From JAFECT01 sp036501825 (lineage in GTDB: Bacteria; Pseudomonadota; Alphaproteobacteria; Caulobacterales; Caulobacteraceae): DNA of 64,000 nucleotides. The stretch lies in the NCBI GenBank assembly GCA_036501825.1, contig DASXZP010000027.1, positions 186,001 through 250,000 on the forward strand. Direction: 5' to 3'. A program made the position numbers and the translations under genes. This document shows, one piece after another, positions 26,255 to 36,077 of this stretch; the first letter of the stretch is position 1, and every line of letters starts with the position of its first letter. The notes under the pieces are model-generated. The model made no database searches. It was not told the DNA's origin and saw only the letters and a program-made list of their open reading frames with translations.

Positions 26255-26569
26255 ATGCGCGCACTGTTCGTCATCGTTCTGATCATCGCCGCCGTCTTCC
26301 TCGGCGGCTGGTGGCTCACCGGCCGCCACCACGCCCGCGACTATGCGCCGAGCGAAGCCCAGGACACCGAACTGCAGTCGCAACCCGCCCCTGAACCCAC
26401 AGCGCCTGCGTCCGCGCCCACCGACTTCAAAACCGGCAGCGCCGCCAACCTGCCCACCGGCCCGATTCCCTACGACCAACTCAACAAACAAACCGACCCG
26501 ACCCTGGCCACCGACCCAAACGCCGCCCCGCCCGAAAAGAAGAGCAACGACAAGGCGATTTTTTACTGA
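26255..26569 (+). CDS. Small membrane-anchored periplasmic protein ending SNDKAIFY
   Basis: The 104-residue protein has one N-terminal span (LFVIVLIIAAVFLGGWWL), then a low-complexity Pro/Ala/Gln-rich periplasmic tail. Its last eight residues, SNDKAIFY, match the SNARAVFY of the upstream protein in four identities plus conservative changes. The two genes form an operon. No family is recognised. The matching tails suggest a shared binding partner or a common origin of the 3' ends. Confidence 0.6.
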   Translation: MRALFVIVLIIAAVFLGGWWLTGRHHARDYAPSEAQDTELQSQPAPEPTAPASAPTDFKTGSAANLPTGPIPYDQLNKQTDPTLATDPNAAPPEKKSNDKAIFY

Positions 26570-26605
26570 GCGGCAGGCTCAAGACGCCAACCCCAAAATA
26601 AGTAT

Positions 26606-26733
26606 CGTCACCCCGGCCTCGTGCCGGGGCCCATGGCGGGTGTCGTGGCTTTGGATGATCGTATCGTGGCGCTTCGCTTACACAGCCCCTGAGCAAGCTG
26701 AACGATGGGCCCCGGCACAAGGCCGGGGTGACG
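26606..26733. repeat. REPIN-like doublet, family A, copy 1
   Basis: A palindrome (CGTCACCCCGGCCTCGTGCC and its hairpin partner) is followed after about 75 bases by an inverted copy ending CCGGGGTGACG. The core contains CAGCCCCTGAGCAAGCTGAA. The reverse complement of this whole element recurs at 28799-28925, and a diverged relative is at 37388-37519. It sits between two convergent transcription units. Confidence 0.7.
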
Positions 26734-26757
26734 CAAAATTTAAATGGCGCGCACGAA

Positions 26758-26785
26758 AAAGGCCCCGGATCGCTCCAGGGCCTTT
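26758..26785 (-). terminator. Rho-independent terminator of rplS
   Basis: On the minus strand, AAAGGCCC pairs with GGGCCTTT around a 12-base centre, followed by TTTTTC. It lies 26 bases past the rplS stop and fits an intrinsic terminator for the trmD-rplS transcript. Confidence 0.7.
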
Positions 26786-26810
26786 CCGAAATCCAATCGT
26801 GTGAAACCGC

Positions 26811-27212
26811 TTACCCTTCGTCGCCGCCCTTGGCGCCCTTGTCGTCGGGGCGGGCGGTGACGCGTTCGGCGATGCGGGCCGACTTACCGCGGCGGTCGCG
26901 CAGGTAGTAGAGCTTGGCGCGGCGCACGTGGCCGCGGCGTTTCACTTCGATCGACTCGATCGACGGCGAGAGCAGCGGGAACACGCGCTCGACGCCTTCG
27001 CCGAAGCTGATCTTGCGCACGGTGAAGTTCTCCTGCACGCCGGCGCCGGCGCGCGCGATGCACACGCCTTCGAAGGCCTGCACGCGTTCGCGCTCGCCTT
27101 CCTTGATGCGCACGTTGACGCGCAGGGTGTCGCCGGGGCGGAATTCGGGAATGGCGCGCTTGGCCAGTTGCTTCTGAGCTTCTTCGTGCTCGAGCGTCTG
27201 CAGGATATCCAT
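26811..27212 (-). CDS. rplS: 50S ribosomal protein L19
   Basis: L19 sits at the 30S-50S interface. The 133-residue protein contains the family core GDTLRVNVRIKEGERERVQ, FEGVCIARAG and the C-terminal RRGHVRRAKLYYLRDRRGK. It has a charged tail (ARPDDKGAKGGDEG) slightly longer than E. coli L19. AAGGA lies eight bases before the ATG at 27212. It follows trmD by 23 bases; in many bacteria rpsP and rimM precede these genes, but neither is here. Confidence 0.96.
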   Translation of the reverse strand: MDILQTLEHEEAQKQLAKRAIPEFRPGDTLRVNVRIKEGERERVQAFEGVCIARAGAGVQENFTVRKISFGEGVERVFPLLSPSIESIEVKRRGHVRRAKLYYLRDRRGKSARIAERVTARPDDKGAKGGDEG

Positions 27213-27235
27213 CGTCGTCGTCCTTTCAGTCGGGC

Positions 27236-27946
27236 TTAGTCGCCCTTTGGCTGTTGATTGGCGAGAAACCGCGCCCACAGATCGGGCCGTTTCTCACGGG
27301 TCGTCGTCTCACGCATCCGGCGCCGCCAGGCCGCGATCTTCTTGTGATCGCCGCTCAGCAGCACCTCGGGAATCTCGAGCCCCTCGAACCCCCGCGGACG
27401 GGTGTACTGCGGGTGCTCCAAAAGCCCGTCTTCGAAGCTCTCTTCCGCCAGCGACGCGGTTTGCCCGAGCACCCCCGGAACCAGCCGCACGCAGGCTTCG
27501 ATCGCCACCATCGCCGCTGCTTCGCCGCCCGCAAGGACCGCGTCGCCGACGGCGACCTCCTCGAACCCGCGGGCGTCGAGCACCCGTTGATCCACCCCCT
27601 CGAACCGGCCGCAGAGGACGATGACGCCCGGACCCGCGGCCCAGTCCTTGACCAGCGCCTGGGTCAGGGGCCGACCCCGGGCGCTCATATACAAAAGCGG
27701 CCGTCCCGCCCGGTCCACGCTGTCCAGCGCCCTAGCGACCACGTCCGCCTTGAGGACTTGCCCCGGGCCGCCACCCGCAGGGGTGTCGTCCAGGAAGCCG
27801 CGCTTATCCTCTGAAAACCCCCGGATGTCCACCGTTTCAAGCCGCCACAGCCCCTGCTCACGCCACGAGCTCCCGATCAGGGAAACCCCCAGCGCCCCGG
27901 GGAAGGCCTCGGGAAACATGGTCAGGACGGTGGCGGTGAAGGGCAT
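27236..27946 (-). CDS. trmD: tRNA (guanine-N1)-methyltransferase
   Basis: TrmD methylates G37 of tRNAs reading CNN-type codons, using S-adenosylmethionine, and prevents frameshifting. The 236-residue protein has the SPOUT-knot motifs DDTPAGGGPGQVLKADV, IVLCGRFEGVDQRVLD and GDAVLAGGEAAAMVAIEA, and the C-terminal PRGFEGLEIPEVLLSGDHKKI. I chose the ATG at 27946 because similarity begins there; the open frame continues upstream through the DUF2007 gene. It is followed directly by rplS. Confidence 0.95.
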   Translation of the reverse strand: MPFTATVLTMFPEAFPGALGVSLIGSSWREQGLWRLETVDIRGFSEDKRGFLDDTPAGGGPGQVLKADVVARALDSVDRAGRPLLYMSARGRPLTQALVKDWAAGPGVIVLCGRFEGVDQRVLDARGFEEVAVGDAVLAGGEAAAMVAIEACVRLVPGVLGQTASLAEESFEDGLLEHPQYTRPRGFEGLEIPEVLLSGDHKKIAAWRRRMRETTTREKRPDLWARFLANQQPKGD

Positions 27947-27981
27947 GGGGGAGGGTGGATAGGGCCAAAGGCCGCCGATGG

Positions 27982-28407
27982 CTAGAAGCGCGGCCGGGTC
28001 GACAGTTCGATGATCAGCGCCACAAGTCCCAGACTCTCCAGCATGAGCAGCACAACAAAGGTTGCTATTCGCCAGGGCGCCGGCCGGGTCTTCGCCTCGA
28101 AGTAGCCCCACATCGCGATGCCGGCCCAGAAGCAGAGAAAGGCCAGCGCCATGGCCGGTATGGTCCACCCGACGCCCCTGATGGGCTCGGGTTTCGGCGC
28201 GACCTCCTGCAGGAGTGCGTTGGCGTCGTCCAGGTCGCGCGTCGGAACCGCGACCCGAAACCCGCCCAACAGCGTCTGCTGGGTCCAGATCATCGTCCCC
28301 CGGTAGTGGTCGAACACCTCGGCCGGAATCCCGGCGGACCGCAGCGCCGAGCAAACGACCCAGGCCTCGGACAACATGGCGTAACGGCCGACGACGGCGA
28401 TGCTCAT
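27982..28407 (-). CDS. DUF2007-domain protein with two membrane spans
   Basis: The 141-residue protein has an N-terminal DUF2007-like domain (about 1-70: RYAMLSEAWVVCSALRSAGI, then GGFRVAVPTRDLDDANALL), a small alpha-beta fold called a putative signal-transducing domain. Two membrane helices follow (about 79-100 and 112-133). It lies 35 bases upstream of trmD and may be cotranscribed. A stand-alone DUF2007 protein occurs at 60327-60533. Confidence 0.75.
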   Translation of the reverse strand: MSIAVVGRYAMLSEAWVVCSALRSAGIPAEVFDHYRGTMIWTQQTLLGGFRVAVPTRDLDDANALLQEVAPKPEPIRGVGWTIPAMALAFLCFWAGIAMWGYFEAKTRPAPWRIATFVVLLMLESLGLVALIIELSTRPRF

Positions 28408-28449
28408 GGCTCAGCTTAGGGCTGAGTCAGCGCTTGGCGCTACCCCGCT

Positions 28450-28758
28450 TCAGGGGCAGGGTTCGAGATTAACCGCGGCCTCAGCGGTCTTGATGCGGTG
28501 GGCTGAGGTCATGACCTGATCGTGGGTCAGGACACAGTGATGATCGCCGTAGGCGTAGTGAACCGCGTCGATCCGATCGAGCGGCGTCTGCAGCGGCATG
28601 GCGCTCCCGGCCACGACCACGGCGACGGTCCGGTTATCGGTCCCGCGATAGGTCACCTCGATCCGCACATCCTGGCCGGTCGCGTTCTCGAGCGCGGTTC
28701 CCGCCGCCGGCCTGGCGCAGTGGAACAGGCAGATGGCGGGCAGGGCGACGAGGAGCAT
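28450..28758 (-). CDS. Small secreted hypothetical protein
   Basis: The 102-residue protein has a short hydrophobic N-terminus (MLLVALPAICLFHCA) that could be a signal peptide or, with its Cys, a lipoprotein signal, though the lipobox is weak. The mature part looks beta-rich (VRIEVTYRGTDNRTVAVVVAG, VHYAYGDHHCVL) with two Cys that could form a disulfide. No family is recognised. Confidence 0.55.
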   Translation of the reverse strand: MLLVALPAICLFHCARPAAGTALENATGQDVRIEVTYRGTDNRTVAVVVAGSAMPLQTPLDRIDAVHYAYGDHHCVLTHDQVMTSAHRIKTAEAAVNLEPCP

Positions 28759-28798
28759 GCGGGTTACTCTACAATATCCCAGCCATATTTCACCTGTT

Positions 28799-28925
28799 CG
28801 TCACCCCGGCCCCGTGCCGGGGCCCATCGTTCAGCTTGCTCAGGGGCTGTGCGCGCGAGGCGCCACGCTAGATCATCCGATGCCACGACCCCCGCCATGG
28901 GCCCCGGCACAAGGCCGGGGTGACG
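28799..28925. repeat. REPIN-like doublet, family A, copy 2 (inverted)
   Basis: This is the reverse complement of the element at 26606-26733, with only a few differences. It starts CGTCACCCCGGCCCCGTGCC, carries TTCAGCTTGCTCAGGGGCTG, and ends GGCCGGGGTGACG. It lies between the stop of the glutathione transferase gene and the start of the small secreted gene. Short open frames within it are not genes. Confidence 0.7.
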
Positions 28926-28929
28926 GAAA

Positions 28930-29583
28930 TTAGGATGGGTTTGCGGCATCCGCCGCCGCGAAGTGCGCCATCTGATCCGCGTGCGCCTTCTTGAACGCCG
29001 GCCGCTCGGTGGCGCGCGTGACGTAGGCCCTGCTCGCGGGGTGTTCCTTCAGGCCGTCAAAGCGGTCGATCAGGCGCAGCACGTCGCTCATCGCGATGTC
29101 GGCGACGGAGAACGATCCTGCCAGCCATTCGCGGTCGGCCAGGACCGGCTCCATGCGATCGACGCGCGCTTTCACGAACGCGTCCATGCGCTGTCCGAAC
29201 GGCGTGTCGAGGCCCTCGCCGGAGAACTTCATCAGCGACCACGCCACGCTCGCCATCTCGATGGAGTTCAGCGCGGCGAACACCCACTCCTGAACCTCGG
29301 CGCGCCCGCGTGCGTCGGTGGGCGCCAGCTTGTCGCTCCGCTCAGCCAAGTACAGCAGGATCGCGCCGCTCTCGAAGAGCGAGAGGTCGCCGTCGGTCAG
29401 CCACGGAACCTGGTTGAACGGCTGGTGCGCCAGGTGCTCCGGCCCGCGATCCTTGAACGGCGTGCTGGCCATGCGATAGGGCAAACCGGCCTCTTCCAAC
29501 GCCCACCGAATGCGCAGGTCGCGGACAAACCCGCGCGGCGGCGGCGGAACCCAGTCGTAGGTGGTGAGAACCAAGTGGGACAT
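28930..29583 (-). CDS. Glutathione S-transferase family protein
   Basis: The 217-residue cytoplasmic protein has a thioredoxin-like N-terminal domain with the glutathione-binding region NQVPWLTDGDLSLFESGAI and a helical C-terminal domain with the N-capping-box-type stretch LAGSFSVADIAMSDVLRLID. The start-proximal sequence (YDWVPPPPRGFVRDLRIRWA) is typical of one bacterial GST subgroup. The substrate is unknown. It starts 7 bases after the odhB stop and is probably cotranscribed with it. Confidence 0.85.
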   Translation of the reverse strand: MSHLVLTTYDWVPPPPRGFVRDLRIRWALEEAGLPYRMASTPFKDRGPEHLAHQPFNQVPWLTDGDLSLFESGAILLYLAERSDKLAPTDARGRAEVQEWVFAALNSIEMASVAWSLMKFSGEGLDTPFGQRMDAFVKARVDRMEPVLADREWLAGSFSVADIAMSDVLRLIDRFDGLKEHPASRAYVTRATERPAFKKAHADQMAHFAAADAANPS

Positions 29584-29590
29584 GTGCGCC

Positions 29591-31249
<1,659 letters not shown>

Positions 31250-31298
31250 GGGATGGAGCTCCGGGGAGGGGTCGCTAGGGTTTTAGTCTTTACGCGCG

Positions 31299-34262
31299 TT
31301 ACTGGGCAAACGCGTCGTCGAGGAAAGTCTCGAGTTCCTTCAGGTGACGGCTCATCAGGCCCGCGGCGGTCGAGGCCGAGGCCGGGCGGCCGGCGTAGCG
31401 GGCGCGCTTCACCTTCATTTCGGTGCGGTCCAGCGTCAGCTCCAGCCACGGGTCGACGAAGGTCCAGCCGCCCATGTTCTTGGGCTCTTCCTGGCACCAG
31501 ACCAGGTCGGCGTTCTTGAAGCGGCCGAGCTCGGTGATCATCGACTTCATCGGCCACGGATAGAACTGTTCCAGCCGCATCAGATAGACGTCGTTGATCT
31601 TGCGCTTCTCGCGACCGTCGAGCAGGTCGTAATAGACCTTGCCCGAGCACAGCACCACGCGGCGGATCTTGTCGTCGGGCACGATCTCGATGCCGGAGAT
31701 TTCCGGGCGGCTTTGCGCATCGTCGTGCAGCACGCGGTGGAAGGACGACCCGTCCGCCATTTCGCTCAGCGACGAAACCGCCTTCTTGTGCCGCAGCAGC
31801 GATTTCGGCGTCATCAGGATCAGCGGCTTTCGGAAGTCGCGGTGAATCTGACGGCGCAGGATGTGGAAGTAATTCGCCGGCGTCGTGCAGTTGGCGACCT
31901 GCATATTGTCTTCGGCGCAGAGCTGCAGATAGCGCTCCAGCCGCGCGGAGGAATGTTCCGGCCCCTGGCCCTCATAGCCGTGCGGCAACAGCATCACCAG
32001 GCCGCACATGCGCAGCCATTTGCGCTCGCCCGCGGCGATGAACTGGTCGATGACCACCTGGGCGCCGTTGGCGAAGTCGCCGAACTGGGCTTCCCAGCAC
32101 ACCAGGGTGTTCGGGTCCGCCACCGCATAGCCGTACTCGTAGCCGAGCACCGCCTCTTCCGAGAGCGCCGAATCGATCGCCTCGTAGGGCGCCTGGCCCG
32201 CGCGGATGTTGTTGAGCGGGACGTACCGCTCCTCGGTGGTCTGATCGATGATCGCCGAGTGGCGCTGGCTGAAGGTGCCGCGCACGCTGTCCTGGCCCGA
32301 CAGGCGGATCGGGAAGCCCTCATCGACGAGCGAACCGAAGGCGAGACTTTCCGCCGTCGACCAGTCGATGTCGTGGCCGCTCTCGACCGATTCACGCCGC
32401 CCGTCCATCACGCGGCGCAGGGTGCGGTGCGCGTTCACCCCCGGCGGAATGGTGGTGAGCTTGAGGCCGAGCTCGCGCAGCTTTGCTTCCGGCACCGCGG
32501 TCTCGCCGCGGCGGTCGTCGCCTTCGGGCAGGCCCAGGCCCGTCCACTTGCCGTCGAGCCAGTCGGCCTTCGACGCGCCCCAGGTCTTACCGGCTTCGAA
32601 TTCCGCGTCGAGGAACTTGTCGAAGGCGTCGACCCAGCCGTCGACCTCTGCCTGGGTGGTCACGCCCTCGCCGATCAGGCGCTTGGCGTAGATCTCACGC
32701 ACGGAAGGCAAGTCGCGGATCTTGGCGTACATCAGGGGTTGGGTGAAGGTCGGGTCGTCGCCTTCGTTGTGGCCGAAGCGGCGGTAGCAGAACATGTCCA
32801 CCACCGTGTCCTTGCCGAAGGTCTGGCGGAACTCGACCGCCACGCGCGTCGCGAAGACAACCGCTTCCGGGTCGTCGCCGTTCACGTGCAGGATCGGCGC
32901 CTGCACCATCAGCGCCACGTCCGACGGATAGGGCGACGAGCGCGAATATTTCGGCGCAGTGGTGAAACCGATCTGGTTGTTGACGATGAAATGCAGCGCG
33001 CCCCCGGTGCGGTAACCCGCCAGGCCCATGAGCGCGAAACACTCCGCCACCACGCCCTGGCCCGCGAACGCCGCGTCGCCGTGGATCAGCAGCGGCATGA
33101 CGCCTTCGCGTCCCGCCGTGGGCGCGGCGCGCAGCACGAACGCCTGTTTCGCCCGCGCCTTGCCCAGCACCACCGGGTCGACGATCTCGAGGTGCGACGG
33201 GTTGGCGGTCAGCGACAGGTGCACCGACTTGCCGTCGAAGGCGCGATCGGACGACGCGCCCATGTGGTATTTCACATCGCCGGAGCCTTCGATGTCCGAC
33301 GGCACCGACGATCCGCCCTGGAACTCGTGGAAGATGGCGCGGTAGGGCTTGCCCATCACCGCGGCCAGCACGTTCAGGCGCCCGCGGTGGCTCATGCCCA
33401 GCGCGATTTCGGAAACGCCCATGGCGCCGCCGCGCTTGATCACCTGTTCCAGCGCCGGCACCGTCGCTTCGCCGCCGTCCAGGCCGAAGCGCTTGGTGCC
33501 CGGGAAGCGTTTGTGCAGGAACCGTTCGAAGCCTTCGGTCTCGATCAGCTTGTTCAGGATCGACAGCTTGCCTTCGCGGGTGAAGGCGATTTCCTTGTCG
33601 GGGCCTTCGAAGCGTTCCTGAATCCAGCGCTTCTCGTTGACCTCGGCGATATGCATGTACTGCACGCCGAGGTGGCCGCAGTAGGTGCGCCGCATGATCA
33701 CCAGGATTTCGCGGATCGACGCGTATTCGAGACCGAGCGCACCGTCGATGTAGATCGGGCGATCCATGTCGGTCGCGCTGAAGCCGTAGTACTCCGGCGT
33801 CAGTTCGCTGTTGGCGATCGGCGGCGCCAGGCCCAGCGGATCGAGATCGGCCTGCAGGTGGCCGCGGATCCGGAAGGTGCGGATCAGCATCAGGGCGCGG
33901 ATCGAATCGTGGGCGGCGGCGCGGATGTCGGCGGCCGAGGCGTCGGGCGACTTCTGCTGGATAGCGGCGGCGATTTTGGCCGGCTTCACGATTTCGCCGT
34001 CGTCCCATTGGCCGTCCAGCGCGGACAGTTCTTCGGTGCGTTCGACCGCGGTCTCGCGGCCCCAGCTCCCGGCCTGGGCCGCCTGCTTCACCTGGTCGGC
34101 GGAATCCTTCAGCTGCTCGAAGAAGGCGCGCCAGGCGGCGCTGACCGAATTGGGGTCCTGGGCCCAGCGCTCGTGCAGGTCCTCGATGAAGCTGGCGTTG
34201 CCGCCGTAGAGGAAGGAGGTTTCCTGGAAGACCTGGTTCAGCCGGCCGGCGTCATCCGCCAT
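31299..34262 (-). CDS. odhA: 2-oxoglutarate dehydrogenase E1 component
   Basis: E1 decarboxylates 2-oxoglutarate with thiamine diphosphate and passes the succinyl group to E2 lipoate in the TCA cycle. The 987-residue protein starts with the family's FQETSFLYGGNASFIEDLHE region. It has the active-site stretches GMSHRGRLNVLA and VVDMFCYRRFGHNEGDDPTFTQP (ThDP binding), the pyrimidine-region LLPHGYEGQGPEHSSARLER, and the C-terminal WCQEEPKNMGGWTF. Normal length. It is upstream of odhB, and sucD lies 291 bases further upstream. Confidence 0.97.
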   Translation of the reverse strand: MADDAGRLNQVFQETSFLYGGNASFIEDLHERWAQDPNSVSAAWRAFFEQLKDSADQVKQAAQAGSWGRETAVERTEELSALDGQWDDGEIVKPAKIAAAIQQKSPDASAADIRAAAHDSIRALMLIRTFRIRGHLQADLDPLGLAPPIANSELTPEYYGFSATDMDRPIYIDGALGLEYASIREILVIMRRTYCGHLGVQYMHIAEVNEKRWIQERFEGPDKEIAFTREGKLSILNKLIETEGFERFLHKRFPGTKRFGLDGGEATVPALEQVIKRGGAMGVSEIALGMSHRGRLNVLAAVMGKPYRAIFHEFQGGSSVPSDIEGSGDVKYHMGASSDRAFDGKSVHLSLTANPSHLEIVDPVVLGKARAKQAFVLRAAPTAGREGVMPLLIHGDAAFAGQGVVAECFALMGLAGYRTGGALHFIVNNQIGFTTAPKYSRSSPYPSDVALMVQAPILHVNGDDPEAVVFATRVAVEFRQTFGKDTVVDMFCYRRFGHNEGDDPTFTQPLMYAKIRDLPSVREIYAKRLIGEGVTTQAEVDGWVDAFDKFLDAEFEAGKTWGASKADWLDGKWTGLGLPEGDDRRGETAVPEAKLRELGLKLTTIPPGVNAHRTLRRVMDGRRESVESGHDIDWSTAESLAFGSLVDEGFPIRLSGQDSVRGTFSQRHSAIIDQTTEERYVPLNNIRAGQAPYEAIDSALSEEAVLGYEYGYAVADPNTLVCWEAQFGDFANGAQVVIDQFIAAGERKWLRMCGLVMLLPHGYEGQGPEHSSARLERYLQLCAEDNMQVANCTTPANYFHILRRQIHRDFRKPLILMTPKSLLRHKKAVSSLSEMADGSSFHRVLHDDAQSRPEISGIEIVPDDKIRRVVLCSGKVYYDLLDGREKRKINDVYLMRLEQFYPWPMKSMITELGRFKNADLVWCQEEPKNMGGWTFVDPWLELTLDRTEMKVKRARYAGRPASASTAAGLMSRHLKELETFLDDAFAQ

Positions 34263-34376
34263 GATCGATGGTCCTTACCGCGTCCGTCCCTGTCCGACGG
34301 CCCGCTCCATAGATAGTCACCCATTGCTAACCAAACATGTCGGGGCGGCCTTCGACGCCTGCTCCATGTCTAGCGC

Positions 34377-34540
34377 ACCCTCCCTCCTCGATGGAGGGAG
34401 GGCCGGGGAGGGAGATGGTGGCAGGCCGCATCAGAACAAAGCGCGGGCGGCGCCGACCGTACCGCCTCCCCGCCAGGCCTGTCGGCCGATTGCCTCCACC
34501 TCCATCCCCGACCCTTCCTCCATCGAGGAGGAAGGGAGGT
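34377..34540. repeat. Intergenic hairpin repeat, family E, copy 2
   Basis: The sucD-odhA gap contains CCTCCCTCC TCGA tggagggagg at one end and CCTTCCTCC ATCG aggaggaagg at the other, in inverted arrangement. The centre shares GCGCGGGCGGCGCCG and CGATTGCC with 17-110. It may reduce read-through from the sucC-sucD unit into odhAB. I see no gene in the gap. Confidence 0.6.
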
Positions 34541-34553
34541 GAGGTTTGCAGCC

Positions 34554-35438
34554 TTACCGTTTCAGCAATTCCATCAACGTCGAACCCAGCCCCGCCGGCG
34601 AGGGCGAAACCTTGATCCCGGCCGCCTGCATAGCGGCGGTCTTCGACCCCGCGTCGCCCTTGCCGCCCGAGATGATCGCCCCGGCGTGGCCCATGCGGCG
34701 TCCTGGCGGCGCCGTAACCCCGGCGATAAAGCCTACCACCGGCTTGGCGCGGCCCTTCTTGGCTTCGTCGGCCAGGAACTGGGCGGCGTCCTCTTCGGCC
34801 GAGCCGCCGATCTCGCCGATCATGATGATCGATTGGGTGGCCGGGTCGGCCAGGAACATCTCGAGCACGTCGATGAACTCGGTTCCCTTCACCGGGTCGC
34901 CGCCGATGCCGACCGCGGTGGTCTGGCCCAGGCCCACCTGGCTGGTCTGGAACACCGCCTCATAGGTCAGCGTGCCCGAGCGCGAGACGACGCCGACCGA
35001 GCCCTTCTTGAAGATGTTGCCCGGCATGATGCCGATCTTGCATTCGCCCGGCGTCAAGACGCCCGGACAGTTCGGCCCGATCAGCCGCGACTTGGACCCC
35101 GACAGCGAGCGCTTCACCTTGACCATGTCGGCCACCGGAATGCCCTCGGTGATGCACACGATCAGCGGCACTTCCGCGTCGATCGCCTCGCAGATGGAGT
35201 CCGCGGCGAAGGGCGGCGGCACATAGATCACACTGGCGTCGGCATTGGTCGCCAGCATCGCCTCGGCGACGGTGTCGAACACCGGCAGGTTCAGGTGCGT
35301 CGTCCCGCCCTTGCCCGGCGTCACCCCGCCCACCATGCGCGTGCCGTAGGCCAAGGCCTGTTCGGTATGAAAGGTCCCCTGGGCGCCGGTGATGCCCTGA
35401 CAGATGACCTTGGTTTCTTTGGAGACGAGAATGGACAT
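34554..35438 (-). CDS. sucD: Succinyl-CoA synthetase subunit alpha
   Basis: SucD carries the phosphohistidine that links succinyl-CoA cleavage to ATP or GTP formation in the TCA cycle. The 294-residue protein has the CoA-binding Rossmann domain (KVICQGITGAQGTFHTEQAL), the region IGPNCPGVLTPGECKIGIMP, and the active-site His in GHAGAIISGGKGDAGSK. Normal length. A small secreted-protein gene separates it from sucC, which is unusual. Confidence 0.96.
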   Translation of the reverse strand: MSILVSKETKVICQGITGAQGTFHTEQALAYGTRMVGGVTPGKGGTTHLNLPVFDTVAEAMLATNADASVIYVPPPFAADSICEAIDAEVPLIVCITEGIPVADMVKVKRSLSGSKSRLIGPNCPGVLTPGECKIGIMPGNIFKKGSVGVVSRSGTLTYEAVFQTSQVGLGQTTAVGIGGDPVKGTEFIDVLEMFLADPATQSIIMIGEIGGSAEEDAAQFLADEAKKGRAKPVVGFIAGVTAPPGRRMGHAGAIISGGKGDAGSKTAAMQAAGIKVSPSPAGLGSTLMELLKR

Positions 35439-35456
35439 GCGGAGGTTCGGTTCGAT

Positions 35457-36077
35457 CTATGATGCGAGGCTTAAGACGCCATAGGTGAGTTCGCCGCCGT
35501 TGAACCTTGTGGGTTTGATGGCGATCGTCTCGATGGGTCCGTTTGCGAGAAGTTTCTTTGCTGACGTTTCGGTCATAGAGCTAGGTGCGCGTCGCCCGTC
35601 AGGGGTCGTGTGGAATGACCAAGACTGAACCCCCCCGCTGATCGCCGGCTCAAAACCAACCCAATGCGTAACGTCGGACAGTGTCGATTCGAAGTCGCCC
35701 TTCCCGTATTTGATGACGACGCAGACGCGCCACCGAACAGCGACATCTGGCTTTGCATTATCCGGCAAGGGGGGAGTTCTTTCTCCGGCCAGGAGCACGT
35801 ACTTGTCATCACCGACGGTTAGTAGTCGGCCATCCTGGTTCTTCACGAATAGGTCCGCGAGAGTGGCTCTCATTTGGTCTGGCAACGCGGACCATTGGTG
35901 AGCGTCTGCGGCAGCCATGACGGCCTTGGTTTCGGCATGGTTCGCCATGCAATAGGTTTGCGTCAGTCCAAGAAGAGACGTCTTGCCTTGCGCAAGAGAT
36001 GGTTGAGCCATCAAATCAAATCCCAGCGCCACGATACCGATCGTCGTGAGCACGCGGGTGCTTGAAAGGCAGCTCAC
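35457..36077 (-). CDS. Secreted hypothetical protein between sucC and sucD
   Basis: The 206-residue protein begins at a GTG that overlaps the sucC stop (GTGA) and ends 18 bases before sucD. A signal peptide is present (TIGIVALGFDLMAQPSLAQG). The mature part contains YCMANHAETKAVMAAADAHQW and HWVGFEPAISGG, and ends LTYGVLSLAS. It is clearly related to the protein at 37539-38144: both share C-x-A-x-HAE, an AAADA-x2-W stretch, GFEP and a similar beta-rich end. Its base composition is lower in GC than sucC or sucD. Function unknown; it may have inserted into the sucCD operon as a duplicate of its neighbour. Confidence 0.7.
   Translation of the reverse strand: MSCLSSTRVLTTIGIVALGFDLMAQPSLAQGKTSLLGLTQTYCMANHAETKAVMAAADAHQWSALPDQMRATLADLFVKNQDGRLLTVGDDKYVLLAGERTPPLPDNAKPDVAVRWRVCVVIKYGKGDFESTLSDVTHWVGFEPAISGGVQSWSFHTTPDGRRAPSSMTETSAKKLLANGPIETIAIKPTRFNGGELTYGVLSLAS

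Noticed and set aside
28733..28949. Short open frames within the family A repeat, giving WAPAxGRGD-like peptides
   Set aside because: The same peptides appear from every copy of the REPIN-like repeat in several frames, a known source of false gene calls.
31344..34316. A 990-codon plus-strand open frame opposite odhA
   Set aside because: odhA is unmistakable on the other strand; the antisense frame has no recognisable protein features.
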